This document shows positions 17,107 through 24,914 of a DNA stretch of 36,172 nucleotides, piece after piece (within the stretch, counting starts at the first letter, position 1; each line of letters starts with the position of its first letter). The DNA comes from DASYML01 sp036399835 (GTDB taxonomy: Bacteria; Acidobacteriota; Blastocatellia; Pyrinomonadales; Pyrinomonadaceae), in contig DASWMI010000105.1 of NCBI GenBank assembly GCA_036399835.1, positions 1-36,172 on the forward strand, in the 5' to 3' direction. The notes below the pieces were generated by a model. The model was given only the letters and a program-made list of their open reading frames with translations. It was not told the origin of the DNA and made no database searches. Both the position numbers and the translations under genes were made by a program.

Positions 17107-17799
17107 TTAGATCATCTTTGAAGCGACCCAGAGAGCCGCCGTCGCCAGTGCTGAGGTCATCCTGACAGGCTTTGTAAAATAGTCTATCTCCGGCAATGCC
17201 TCCAAGTGCAAGACTTCATCGGTCGCGTGCGCTGCCACTTTATGCGGCTTGTCCATGATTCTGGCGGGAGCGCCGCAGATTAGGTAAACGAAATATTGCA
17301 GCGGCGCGACGAACCAGAGCCAGATAGAGACGACGAGGATAAAAAAGATGGCGAAAAAGCCGCTGAAGAACTGGTCCAGGATATTCATCATCGAGCGCGC
17401 CAGATAGAGCAGAGTATCCCAAGGGCTTGATTGAGCCTCGCCTTCATGGCTGGCCGCCTGACCCGCTTCGCGCCTGAGCACAACCTGAAGCGGCACTTTG
17501 ATGAGATTGAGACACGCGGCGACGTAGCGGAAAGGATGAGCCGAGATCAAGTCGCTGTTCCGGTCCAGCTCTATAATCAGCGTGAGGATGGTCAGCGCAA
17601 GGCTAACCAGATAGCCTTGCCGCAGGTAGAAGCGCAGGTAGCTGGTCTTAAAAAGGTAGCGAAAGAGCCAGTAGTTAAGGGCGATGAGCGCAGCCATCAA
17701 GGCGAGTCCGGCAAGACCGGAGAGCAGAGAGCGTTTGCTGCCGAGACGACTCCCCTCGGTCGTCTGAAAAGCTTCGCGCACTGTGTCTTTAAAGTGCAT
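17107..17799 (-). CDS. Polytopic membrane protein following galT
   Basis: 230 residues. Hydrophobic helices are at about 27-49 (LAGLALMAALIALNYWLFRYLF), about 61-79 (GYLVSLALTILTLIIEL) and about 145-180 (LDQFFSGFFAIFFILVVSIWLWFV, APLQYFVYLICG). Between them is a polar region containing 'EAGQAASHEGEAQSSPWDTL'. The C-terminus is amphipathic and ends in a short hydrophobic stretch. I do not recognise the family. Its ATG lies 3 bp after the galT stop, so it is translationally coupled and likely part of the same operon. Confidence 0.75.
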   Translation of the reverse strand: MHFKDTVREAFQTTEGSRLGSKRSLLSGLAGLALMAALIALNYWLFRYLFKTSYLRFYLRQGYLVSLALTILTLIIELDRNSDLISAHPFRYVAACLNLIKVPLQVVLRREAGQAASHEGEAQSSPWDTLLYLARSMMNILDQFFSGFFAIFFILVVSIWLWFVAPLQYFVYLICGAPARIMDKPHKVAAHATDEVLHLEALPEIDYFTKPVRMTSALATAALWVASKMI

Positions 17800-17802
17800 A
17801 CC

Positions 17803-18828
17803 TCATCCCTTATCCTCACTGGTCCAGTTGACAGGCAAGACAAGCGAGCGCAGCTCTGCGGCCTTCTCTTCGGCCAGCGTATCGTTGATAAACATCCCGG
17901 CTCCGGTCTCGCTCCCCGCCAGATACTTCAGTTTGTTGGCCGTCCTGAGCGGCGGGTAGAACTCTATATGAAAATGGTAGTAAGGATATGAGCCGTCTTG
18001 AGAGCCATCATACCGGCCACCGTCAACGGGGCGCTGGTGGAGGACCATCATGTAAGGGAAAGAGAGATTGAAGAGCCTGTCGAAGGCAGAGAGGACGGCT
18101 TTGAGTATCGCAGCCAAATCCTTCTGAGTCTTCCTGTCAAAGTCCGTCAGGGCTTGCAGATGGCTTGATGCGTAGATGTGCGTCTCGTAGGGCCAGCGCG
18201 CAAAGAAGGGGATGACGGCGATGAAGGAATCGTTCTCGGTGATGACGCGCCGCCCGTCGCTGCGTTCTTCGCTGATGATGTCGCAGGCGAGGCAGCGGCC
18301 CGTGCTCAAGTGGTGCGAGCGGGATTGGTCCAGCTCGCGCGCGATGCGCGGAGGGACAAACGGGTAAGCGTAAATCTGTCCGTGCGGGTGATGGAGGGTG
18401 ACGCCGATAGCCTCGCCCTTGTTCTCGAAGATATAGACGTAATCCACAAACTCGAGCGCGGCAAGCTCCTGGAAGCGGTCGGTCCAGACGCGCACCAGCT
18501 TGTCTATCTGCTCGACGGGTTCTGCGGCGAGCGTCGAATTGTGATTCGGCGTGTAGACGAGAACTTCGCAGACCCCCTCGCCAGGTCGCACAGGGTAGAG
18601 GTCTGAGCCTGAGACTTCGGGCGCGGGCGGGTCACGGCGCAGAGAAGGAAAACGGTTCTCGAAAGCAACTATGTCATAGGTTGCTTCCGGTATCTCTGTC
18701 GGAAAACCTCCGGGCCTGGTAGGGCACAGCGGGCAGAAATCCGCCGGCGGCAGAAAGGTGCGATTCTGCCTGTGCGTGGCGGTGGCGACCCATTCGCCAA
18801 GCAGAGGATTCCAGCGCAGCTCAGACAT
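17803..18828 (-). CDS. galT: Galactose-1-phosphate uridylyltransferase
   Basis: 341 residues from the ATG at 18826-18828, chosen because GGGGAGGAG lies just before it; the frame opens further upstream but without support. It exchanges UMP between UDP-glucose and galactose 1-phosphate in the Leloir pathway. The HIT-type active site is HHPHGQ, with His147-Pro-His149 where the nucleophile sits. 'FCPLCPTRPGG' gives a Cys pair (C32, C35) used in family members for zinc. 'VYTPNHNSTLAA' and 'ETHIYASSHLQALTDFD' are also characteristic. galK and galE are not in the window. Confidence 0.95.
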   Translation of the reverse strand: MSELRWNPLLGEWVATATHRQNRTFLPPADFCPLCPTRPGGFPTEIPEATYDIVAFENRFPSLRRDPPAPEVSGSDLYPVRPGEGVCEVLVYTPNHNSTLAAEPVEQIDKLVRVWTDRFQELAALEFVDYVYIFENKGEAIGVTLHHPHGQIYAYPFVPPRIARELDQSRSHHLSTGRCLACDIISEERSDGRRVITENDSFIAVIPFFARWPYETHIYASSHLQALTDFDRKTQKDLAAILKAVLSAFDRLFNLSFPYMMVLHQRPVDGGRYDGSQDGSYPYYHFHIEFYPPLRTANKLKYLAGSETGAGMFINDTLAEEKAAELRSLVLPVNWTSEDKG

Positions 18829-19000
18829 GGCGCTCCTCCCCTGCCTGTTGATTGGTCTGCGGCTCAGCTGGCGGCTCGGCCTGCTCTGCCACTCGGCCCG
18901 CATCCGCATCAGCCGTAGACAAACCTTCAGCGCCCTCGTCCTCAAAAGTATAAAAAATCAGATAGCGCTCGCCTTCAATCTCGATTCGCCTGCGTTGCAT
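18821..19000 (-). CDS. Small 59-residue protein overlapping the galT start
   Basis: Short frame translated by eye as MQRRRIEIEGERYLIFYTFE followed by DEGAEG and a Pro/Gln/Glu-rich C-terminal stretch ending in QAGEERHV. It has an amphipathic, basic-then-acidic character and no membrane segment. Its TGA lies within the galT start (ATGTCTGA overlap), so the two genes are translationally coupled and belong to one operon with galT and the membrane protein. GAAGGG precedes the ATG. The length, clean overlap and ribosome site argue that it is real; the sequence is not recognised. Confidence 0.6.
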   Translation of the reverse strand: MQRRRIEIEGERYLIFYTFEDEGAEGLSTADADAGRVAEQAEPPAEPQTNQQAGEERHV

Positions 19001-19032
19001 ATAACCCTTCGGCCCGTTCCTCTCGCTTCAGC

Positions 19033-19051
19033 GGGCAGGGCAATGCTGCCC
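19033..19051. promoter_or_regulatory. Hairpin in the galT operon leader
   Basis: Perfect 6-bp stem GGGCAG / CTGCCC with a 7-nt loop, 30 bp upstream of the 59-residue gene. It may act on the leader transcript; no recognised riboswitch pattern. Confidence 0.3.
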
Positions 19052-19228
19052 TGTGGCCCTGAAAAATTTTAAGGGATAATTGACCGGGCCATGTTACCAG
19101 AGTCTGCTTGTAAGGACTAGAAAGAGAACATGCTGCCTGGCTCTAAGGCTGGGCCAAAAGCGCTCGGCATTCCAGAATCGCAGTGGCGCAGGAATCAGGT
19201 CGTCGTGTTCGACTTCAAAGTATAAACC

Positions 19229-19257
19229 TTGACATTGAGTCTGCATGAGAATATCTT
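19229..19257 (+). promoter_or_regulatory. Sigma-70-type promoter of the papain-like protein gene
   Basis: TTGACA at 19229-19234, a 17-nt spacer, then TATCTT at 19252-19257. The sequence GAATATCTTGC is nearly the same as that of the promoter at 10014. The transcript would start about 105 nt before the ATG at 19370. Confidence 0.65.
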
Positions 19258-19369
19258 GCTGGCGACTTGATACGCGCTTTTGACAAGAGTTTTGGCCTTA
19301 ATAAGCCACGCCTCTAAACAGCCAAATCACCTTACGGCGGATTATTCAGGCACAGGGAGTGTGGAGATT

Positions 19370-20887
19370 ATGAGGAAACCAAAACCTTTATCCGGCAAGC
19401 CTCAAGCTTCCACGTCGCCAGCCCTTCTTCGGCCAGGGACAAATCAATTTTATCAACATCCACTTCAAAGAGGTCTGGTCCAGCCCAAGCCCGCTCCCAC
19501 TTCGCCAAAGATAAAGCAGCCTGTCGCACCTAAGGTTTACAGACCTCAGCCGCTGCCAAAAGTCTTGCAGTCAAAAACAGCAAATCCGCAATCATCATTC
19601 AAGGGCGCGCACCTTCCGACGGCTGCTTCCATGCTCGGCCCGCAAGCAAAAAGGCTCGCACAGCCGCAGACGGCTCATGCTCGGAACACAAATGTGATGC
19701 AGACCAGACAAGCACCAAAGGCTCCCTCCGTCTATCGTCCACAGCCTGTGCCAAAGGTCTTGCAGAAGAAGACGGCTATCAATCAGCCGCCGCCTGTCGG
19801 CCAAACGGAACGCAAGCTCATCGCGCCCGCAGCATATCGTCCTCAACCGACACCCAAAGTTCTACAGAGAAAAACAGCAAGCACGACGCCGCGCCTGATT
19901 TCAACGACGCCGCGCCCCACTTCTATCCAGCCCAAGCCTGCGCGCACTGCTCCCCGTGTATATCGCCCCGAACAAAACAGAATCGTGCAGCCGCGTATGG
20001 GCTTATTGGGCCAACCGCAAAAGAATTTGCCCGAACGGCTGGTTAAGGGACAGCCAGTAAGTATTGGTCCAATGCTTAACCCTGCTCGCAAAAATCCGCG
20101 CCCGACAATCCAGTGTAAATGGAAAGACTATAATGATACGGTCAAGGTCTGGGATAGACTGCTGGGTGGAGCGAGATGGTGGTACGACACCGAAACCGAT
20201 GAAATGTCCTTCGAGGCGGTAGACCTCTCGCAAATGAGCGAGGATTTGATGGCGCTAAGAGATGTCAGTCAGCCTTATGAGGCTTGGCTGGCCCTCTGGC
20301 AGAAGAACAACTGGATCACGCCGGAAACAGACCTCAGCTATTTGGACGCGGAAGATGGTCAGATAAAACAGTGGACCAATCCGGACTATCCGTATAACTG
20401 GGAGTGGTGGGAAGACAAGGCACTTTATAAAGCAGAATTAGCGCCGAGACACCTGACACACTATCATCAACGCGGCCTGGAGTCGTGCGGGATTGACGCA
20501 ATCCGCATGGTCTTTGAAGGAAGAACAGGAATTCCGCTCGATAGAGATGAGTTGATGGATTACATAGACAATAGAATAATGGCTGCGAATATAGTGGCAA
20601 AATCGGGGCTGGCTTTTCATAATCTGCCAAAAGCCTTCAATGAAAACGGCTTGAGCGCATCGGCGCAGGAAGGCGTTGGCCTCGATGCTTTAGAAGCAAT
20701 TCTTAAAAAGGGGGCGACTGTCTTACGCGAGGGCAAAGCACACGTTGTCGTTATCGACGGCGTGATATACAAGGATGACAAAAGATACTTTCTGATTCGC
20801 GACCCGGCGAAATACGGAGGTGAAACCGTTCCGGATACCGATCCCAGATTGCTCGGCACGGGACGGGTCGTCATCGTGAAAGACTGA
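19370..20887 (+). CDS. Repeat-bearing protein with C-terminal papain-like Cys-His-Asp domain; putative effector/toxin
   Basis: 505 residues from the ATG at 19370 (GGAG nearby). Residues 1-245 are Pro/Lys/Gln-rich with near-identical units APxVYRPQPxPKVLQxKTA at 53-71, 118-136 and 152-170, and a degenerate copy at 194-211. There is no signal peptide. Residues about 247-360 are Trp-rich and polar. Residues about 361-505 form a papain-like fold: Cys373 in ESCGIDAIRM, His458 in GKAHVVVIDG and Asp478 in FLIRDPA are correctly ordered for a Cys-His-Asp triad. Such domains occur in C39-like peptidases and polymorphic-toxin or contractile-injection cargo proteins, where disordered repeats end just before the toxic domain (here at TIQCKW, 247). 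This is a fold-level inference; no immunity or secretion gene is adjacent. Confidence 0.65.
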   Translation: MRKPKPLSGKPQASTSPALLRPGTNQFYQHPLQRGLVQPKPAPTSPKIKQPVAPKVYRPQPLPKVLQSKTANPQSSFKGAHLPTAASMLGPQAKRLAQPQTAHARNTNVMQTRQAPKAPSVYRPQPVPKVLQKKTAINQPPPVGQTERKLIAPAAYRPQPTPKVLQRKTASTTPRLISTTPRPTSIQPKPARTAPRVYRPEQNRIVQPRMGLLGQPQKNLPERLVKGQPVSIGPMLNPARKNPRPTIQCKWKDYNDTVKVWDRLLGGARWWYDTETDEMSFEAVDLSQMSEDLMALRDVSQPYEAWLALWQKNNWITPETDLSYLDAEDGQIKQWTNPDYPYNWEWWEDKALYKAELAPRHLTHYHQRGLESCGIDAIRMVFEGRTGIPLDRDELMDYIDNRIMAANIVAKSGLAFHNLPKAFNENGLSASAQEGVGLDALEAILKKGATVLREGKAHVVVIDGVIYKDDKRYFLIRDPAKYGGETVPDTDPRLLGTGRVVIVKD

Positions 20888-21015
20888 CAGGCTCTCACAA
20901 CTCGTTCACACTCTGGCGGTCCATATTCAAGGCCGCATCAGGAGTCTGCGCAGCAGGTGGCGGCGCGCACGCCTCTCCCGTTTCTCTAATATCAATCAAA
21001 CGCAATTCGGGATTC
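20888..21015. other. Convergent spacer after the papain-like gene
   Basis: 128 bp between convergent stops, without a clear hairpin terminator. Confidence 0.4.
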
Positions 21016-24000
21016 CTACGCGCTGGCGCTCATCTCGTAGCGTTCGAGCTTGAGGTAGAGGCCGCGGCGTGTGAGTCCGAGTTCGCGTGCGGCGCGCGAG
21101 ATGTTGCCGCCGTGTTTGCGCAGGGCTTCGGCGATCATGCGGCGCTCGACTTCGGCGAGGGCGTCTGCGAGGGTGAGGTGCTGCGAAGAGGCGCTAGGGG
21201 CGACGGCGCTGATGGGCGTGATGGAGCTTTGCGCGGCGGTCGGGGCGGAGATGCGCTTGAGTTCGGGGGAGAGCTGTTCGGGCGTAATCTCCGTGTTGTC
21301 TTCGGAGCGTGCGACGATGCGCTGGATTTCGTTGCAGAGCTGGCGAACGTTGCCGGGCCAGTCGTGGACCATCAGGAGGTCTACGGACTGCGGCGTGACT
21401 GTGATGTCGCGGCGTCCGAACTTGTCCGAGTAGTGGTTGATGTAATAGTTGACGATGGTCGGAATCTCTGAGCGGCGCTCGCGCAAGGGGGGCACGCGCA
21501 GCCGTATGACGTTGAGGCGATAGTAGAGGTCTTCGCGGAATTTTCCCTGCGCGACCATCTCTTCAAGGTCAGTGTTGGTGGCGGCGATGATGCGCACGTC
21601 AACCTTGCTGGGCCGCTGCTCGCCCAGAGGCTGAATCTCTCCCTCCTGTAAAAAGCGCAGGAGCTTCGGCTGGACGTCGAGCGGAAGATCGCCTATCTCG
21701 TCCAGAAAGAGCGTCCCGCCCGCAGCCGTGCGGATGACGCCCGCCGAATCATTGACCGCTCCCGTAAACGCGCCCCGCCGATAGCCGAAGAGATAACCTT
21801 CGGAAAGCTCTTTCGGGACAGCCGTACAGTTGAAAGGGACGAAGACTTTGCTACGTCTGGAAGAGAGCGCGTGGATAGCTCGCGCGACCAGCTCCTTGCC
21901 CGTGCCGCTCTCGCCCGTGACCAAGACGGTGACATCCGATGAGCGAATCTTGTGAACCTCTTCGACAAGACGCGTCATGGCGGGGCTTGAGTGGATAAAG
22001 CCCGGCATGAGGCTGGGGCCTGTCAACTCGTTCTGCTGCTGCGTGCCGCTTCCGGCGTGTGTGCGTGCGCGCAGTGCGCAGACGTCCATCCCAAGCTCGA
22101 CGACGCGCAGGAGCGGCTCGATAGAGATGTTGCCCGGAAGAGTGCTCGCTTCGCGTGGGGCTATGAAGAGCGTCGCGGGCAGTGCGTTCGTGCCGCGCAG
22201 GACGGTGATAAAGGCTTTGTGTTTGTGGGCCAGCTTCTCTCGCTCGGCGTTGCTCTTGGCGCTGCACAATTCGTCCACGAGGCGCGCGGTCTCTTCATCC
22301 TCGCCGCCGTGCGCGACGACCGTCTTCGGGTGCGTATCTTCGGCGCTGCCGTCCTGCTCCGCGATGAGAATCAGACGCGCGCCCGTCTCCTGGTGAAGCA
22401 CGGCGCCGAGTTCGCGCAGGAGCAGCTCGCGCGAAGCGGTCGCTTCGGCCAGCCGAAGCGTGAGCAGTTGCGAGATGGCGGAGCGTTCCTGCCTCTGTTC
22501 GGGCGTGGACTGGTCCAGCGCGGCGAGCGCCTCTTCAGCGCGGGCCAAATCTATTTTCGCGCCAAGCTTGCCGAAGGTGTGAACGGCGCGGCCCAGATGC
22601 TCCGCGGCGCGTTCGGGATGGACAGAGGTGTAGGCGCGTCCAAGCTCGAAATGTGCGCGCGCGCCGCGATATAGATCGCCGAGCATCTCGAAGATGGAAA
22701 CGCTGCGCCCGAAATGCTGCGCGGCCAGCGCCGGGTCGTTCTGCGCTAAAGCCAGCATCCCGTAGAGACGTTGCGCCTCGCCTGAGAAACCCAGATCGGT
22801 GACGGAGTCGGTCGTCTGGTCCGTGACCTCGCGCAGATGCGTGAGGGCCTCTTCCGTCTGGTCCAGCCTGAGCCTGGCTTCCGCCAGCAGCAGGTGCGAC
22901 TCGCAGAGCGCCTGCCGGTCGCCTATACGCTCGGCGAGCGAGAGAGCCTGCGTGCCGTATTCGAGTGCGCTGGCGGCGTCGTTGGTAGCTAGACGGCAGC
23001 GTCCGAGCGTGCGCACGGACTGGCCCGAATACCAGCGGCTGCCATGCTCCGTCCCCAATTCTACGGCGCGCGTCAGGTAGCTCTCGGCTTCGGCCAGCTC
23101 GCCTCGCATCATGCACAGCTCGCCGAGCGAGTCCAGGATGATGGGCAGCTTGAAGTTGCCCTTGTCTATCTCTGAGGCGAGGGCCAGAGCGCGTTCCAGG
23201 GCCTGCTGCGCGCGGTCCCAATCGCCGACGAGCATGAGGTTGATGCCAAGATTGTTATAGCCGAGAACGGCGTTGCCCTTATACTCCGTGCGCTCGTAAT
23301 AACTGATCGCCGTTTCAAGATGGCGTATGCCCTCCTGCGGGCGTTTGAGAAACCAGCAGACTCCGGCGATGTTGGCGTAAAGCTTGCCGAGCTGGTGCGG
23401 GGCCGTGCGGTCTCCGACGAGGTTTAAAGCCTGCTCGAAATTCTTGAGCGCCGCTTCATAATTGCCCTCGATGGTATCGGCGTTGCCCAGTCCCAGGTAG
23501 GTTTCGGAAAGGCCGCGCCAGTCGCCCGTCCGACGATAATGCTCAAGGGCTTTCTGCGAATAGTCGCGCGCAATCGTGTGCTCGTCTATGCTCCTGTAGA
23601 CGCGCGCCAGCGCGGCGTAGATTGCTCCCAGCTCGACATCCTTGGCCGTCTCCGCAGCCTCGCGCTGGATGACATTAAGAAGCGCGATGGCCTTCGGGTG
23701 GTCGCCGTTGAAGTTGTAGGAGATTGCCAGTTGGACTCGGAGCGGAACGATAGTCTCCGCTTCAAGCTTCTTCAGGGATTCCGTTGACTCGTACATCTGC
23801 ACGGCTTCGAGAGCTTCGCGGTAGCGTCCCTGCATCTCCAGTGCGAGCGAGAGCAGGCAGCGTGCCTGTGCCAGAAGCGAATCGTCATGACGCACGGCCT
23901 GCATCAGCCGCGTGAGCTGTGAATTGACTTGCGAGGAGAGACCCTGGTCCAGCAGAAGACGCATCTCTTCGATCTCGCCCGCCAGCGCTTCGCGCGAGAA

Positions 24001-24084
24001 GACTTGCGTGCGCGAGCGCGAGCGCAGGCGCAGACGTGCGTCAGCCAGGTCTACAACACCGTTTGTGGGGTCTTCAGTTTTCAT
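21016..24084 (-). CDS. Sigma-54-dependent transcriptional activator with large TPR sensor region
   Basis: 1022 residues. The first 540 or so residues are a long array of tetratricopeptide repeats (for example 'GLSETYLGLGNADTIEGNYE' and 'AVLGYNNLGINLMLVGDWD'), followed by a GAF-like region (about 560-680) and an AAA+ domain at about 693-920: Walker A GESGTGKE at 724, the sigma-54-contacting GAFTGA loop at 771-776 and Walker B TLFLDE at 791-796. The C-terminus (about 970-1014) is a Fis-type helix-turn-helix (GNISRAARELGLTRRGLYLK). It therefore remodels RNA polymerase-sigma-54 at enhancer-driven promoters. TPRs instead of a receiver domain suggest a peptide or protein signal. Minus strand, with the papain-like gene convergent and a small exported peptide gene upstream. 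The ribosome site is weak. Confidence 0.93.
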   Translation of the reverse strand: MKTEDPTNGVVDLADARLRLRSRSRTQVFSREALAGEIEEMRLLLDQGLSSQVNSQLTRLMQAVRHDDSLLAQARCLLSLALEMQGRYREALEAVQMYESTESLKKLEAETIVPLRVQLAISYNFNGDHPKAIALLNVIQREAAETAKDVELGAIYAALARVYRSIDEHTIARDYSQKALEHYRRTGDWRGLSETYLGLGNADTIEGNYEAALKNFEQALNLVGDRTAPHQLGKLYANIAGVCWFLKRPQEGIRHLETAISYYERTEYKGNAVLGYNNLGINLMLVGDWDRAQQALERALALASEIDKGNFKLPIILDSLGELCMMRGELAEAESYLTRAVELGTEHGSRWYSGQSVRTLGRCRLATNDAASALEYGTQALSLAERIGDRQALCESHLLLAEARLRLDQTEEALTHLREVTDQTTDSVTDLGFSGEAQRLYGMLALAQNDPALAAQHFGRSVSIFEMLGDLYRGARAHFELGRAYTSVHPERAAEHLGRAVHTFGKLGAKIDLARAEEALAALDQSTPEQRQERSAISQLLTLRLAEATASRELLLRELGAVLHQETGARLILIAEQDGSAEDTHPKTVVAHGGEDEETARLVDELCSAKSNAEREKLAHKHKAFITVLRGTNALPATLFIAPREASTLPGNISIEPLLRVVELGMDVCALRARTHAGSGTQQQNELTGPSLMPGFIHSSPAMTRLVEEVHKIRSSDVTVLVTGESGTGKELVARAIHALSSRRSKVFVPFNCTAVPKELSEGYLFGYRRGAFTGAVNDSAGVIRTAAGGTLFLDEIGDLPLDVQPKLLRFLQEGEIQPLGEQRPSKVDVRIIAATNTDLEEMVAQGKFREDLYYRLNVIRLRVPPLRERRSEIPTIVNYYINHYSDKFGRRDITVTPQSVDLLMVHDWPGNVRQLCNEIQRIVARSEDNTEITPEQLSPELKRISAPTAAQSSITPISAVAPSASSQHLTLADALAEVERRMIAEALRKHGGNISRAARELGLTRRGLYLKLERYEMSASA

Positions 24085-24510
24085 CTTAGCGGCCTGTGCG
24101 TGTGCGAGGAGCAGCGATGCTCAAACCAATATAAACGCTTAATCGGCAGCCCGTTTCAAACTTAATTGTAGCTCGAATGTAATGGAGGGCCGGGAATGCG
24201 CTCGCCCCTTCAGAAGAAGCCGCAACGCGTCTGCCAACGGATTTGAACAGCCTGGAATTTAACACACCCCCCACCGTAGAACAAGCAAACAGCCAACAGG
24301 ATAGCGTTTCAATTTGAAATCAACTACCGATGCAATTTCGATTCAAGCCGAGAGAAAGCAGATACCGGAACACACCATCTCTTATCTTTAACCGCTCCGC
24401 TCCACTCCCATAGTTTAACTACTGCTTTCCTATCCCTGCGCGCACACACCACCACCCGACCGCCCGTGAAGCTCAAGGCAGCCCGTGAGGTCTCAGTTTA
24501 CGGAACTACT
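24085..24510. other. Intergenic region between the peptide gene and the sigma-54 activator
   Basis: 426 bp on the minus-strand side. It contains the promoter at 24130-24159. The remainder (about 24170-24500) is AC-rich with no gene, hairpin or TGGWCCA copy that I could support. Confidence 0.5.
24130..24159 (-). promoter_or_regulatory. Promoter of the TPR/sigma-54 activator
   Basis: On the minus strand TTGAAA (24159-24154), an 18-nt spacer, then TTTATA (24135-24130). The start point near 24123 precedes the ATG at 24084. Confidence 0.5.
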
Positions 24511-24768
24511 TCAGGACAGCGACAACGCGCTCCCGATAAGGCTCAGCAGAGCTTCCGTCACTCCGCACTCTATCTCGCCGCACGCTGTCGTCGTCGAGTT
24601 CGAGCCAGTCACGCCCGGAGTGTCCATCTGACCATCCGTCGAGGTTGAAGACTGCGGCGGCGGCTGAGTAAAACCAGGAGTGTTCATCTGTCCGTCGTCG
24701 GCAATAGCAGAGAGAGCAAGGACTAAGGTCAAGACGAGAGCCGCACAGAGCTGGCGCAAGGTTTTCAT
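24511..24768 (-). CDS. Small exported peptide with triple GQM/GEI repeats
   Basis: 85 residues, starting at 24768 with GAGGAG-like sequence (TTGAGGAGAAAATCA) before it. The N-terminus is a signal peptide (LCAALVLTLVLALSAIA) so it is exported. The mature part is about 60 residues with three similar units: DGQMNTPGFT (25-34), DGQMDTPGVT (45-54) and CGEIECGVT (63-71), joined by Pro/Ser/Thr linkers, and ends in a short hydrophobic tail (ALLSLIGSALSLS). Divergent from the TPR-HTH regulator and upstream of the TPR sigma-54 gene. By analogy with peptide-signal systems it may be a secreted signal, but this is inference. An open frame extends upstream to 24933 but runs through regulatory DNA. Confidence 0.7.
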   Translation of the reverse strand: MKTLRQLCAALVLTLVLALSAIADDGQMNTPGFTQPPPQSSTSTDGQMDTPGVTGSNSTTTACGEIECGVTEALLSLIGSALSLS

Positions 24769-24790
24769 TGATTTTCTCCTCAAGAAAATG

Positions 24791-24881
24791 CTTGCAACAT
24801 TTGTTGCAAGGCCACACAATAGAACAGGTTTGCACATCTCTTGCAAGCCTCGAATAGAACGCCTAACGTGCGGGCTTGCAA
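24791..24881. promoter_or_regulatory. CTTGCAA operator cluster between peptide and regulator genes
   Basis: CTTGCAAC-ATTT-GTTGCAAG is a perfect dyad at 24791-24810. Two more CTTGCAA copies follow at 24840-24847 (itself the palindrome CTTGCAAG) and 24875-24881. They lie in the divergent region between the starts at 24768 and 24915, as expected for binding sites of a regulator that controls both. Confidence 0.65.
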
Positions 24882-24914
24882 TATTTTTCATTCCTTCAAA
24901 AGGCAGAATCTCAG

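Larger units (their letters stand above)
19001..19369. other. Intergenic region between the galT operon and the papain-like effector gene
   Basis: Divergent spacer of 369 bp. The leader hairpin at 19033 belongs to the galT side; the promoter at 19229 serves the plus-strand gene. The rest shows no gene or clear repeat. No TGGWCCA copy lies here. Confidence 0.6.

Noticed and set aside
19033..19051. Riboswitch in the galT operon leader
   Set aside because: Only one short hairpin is visible and no known aptamer pattern was recognised.
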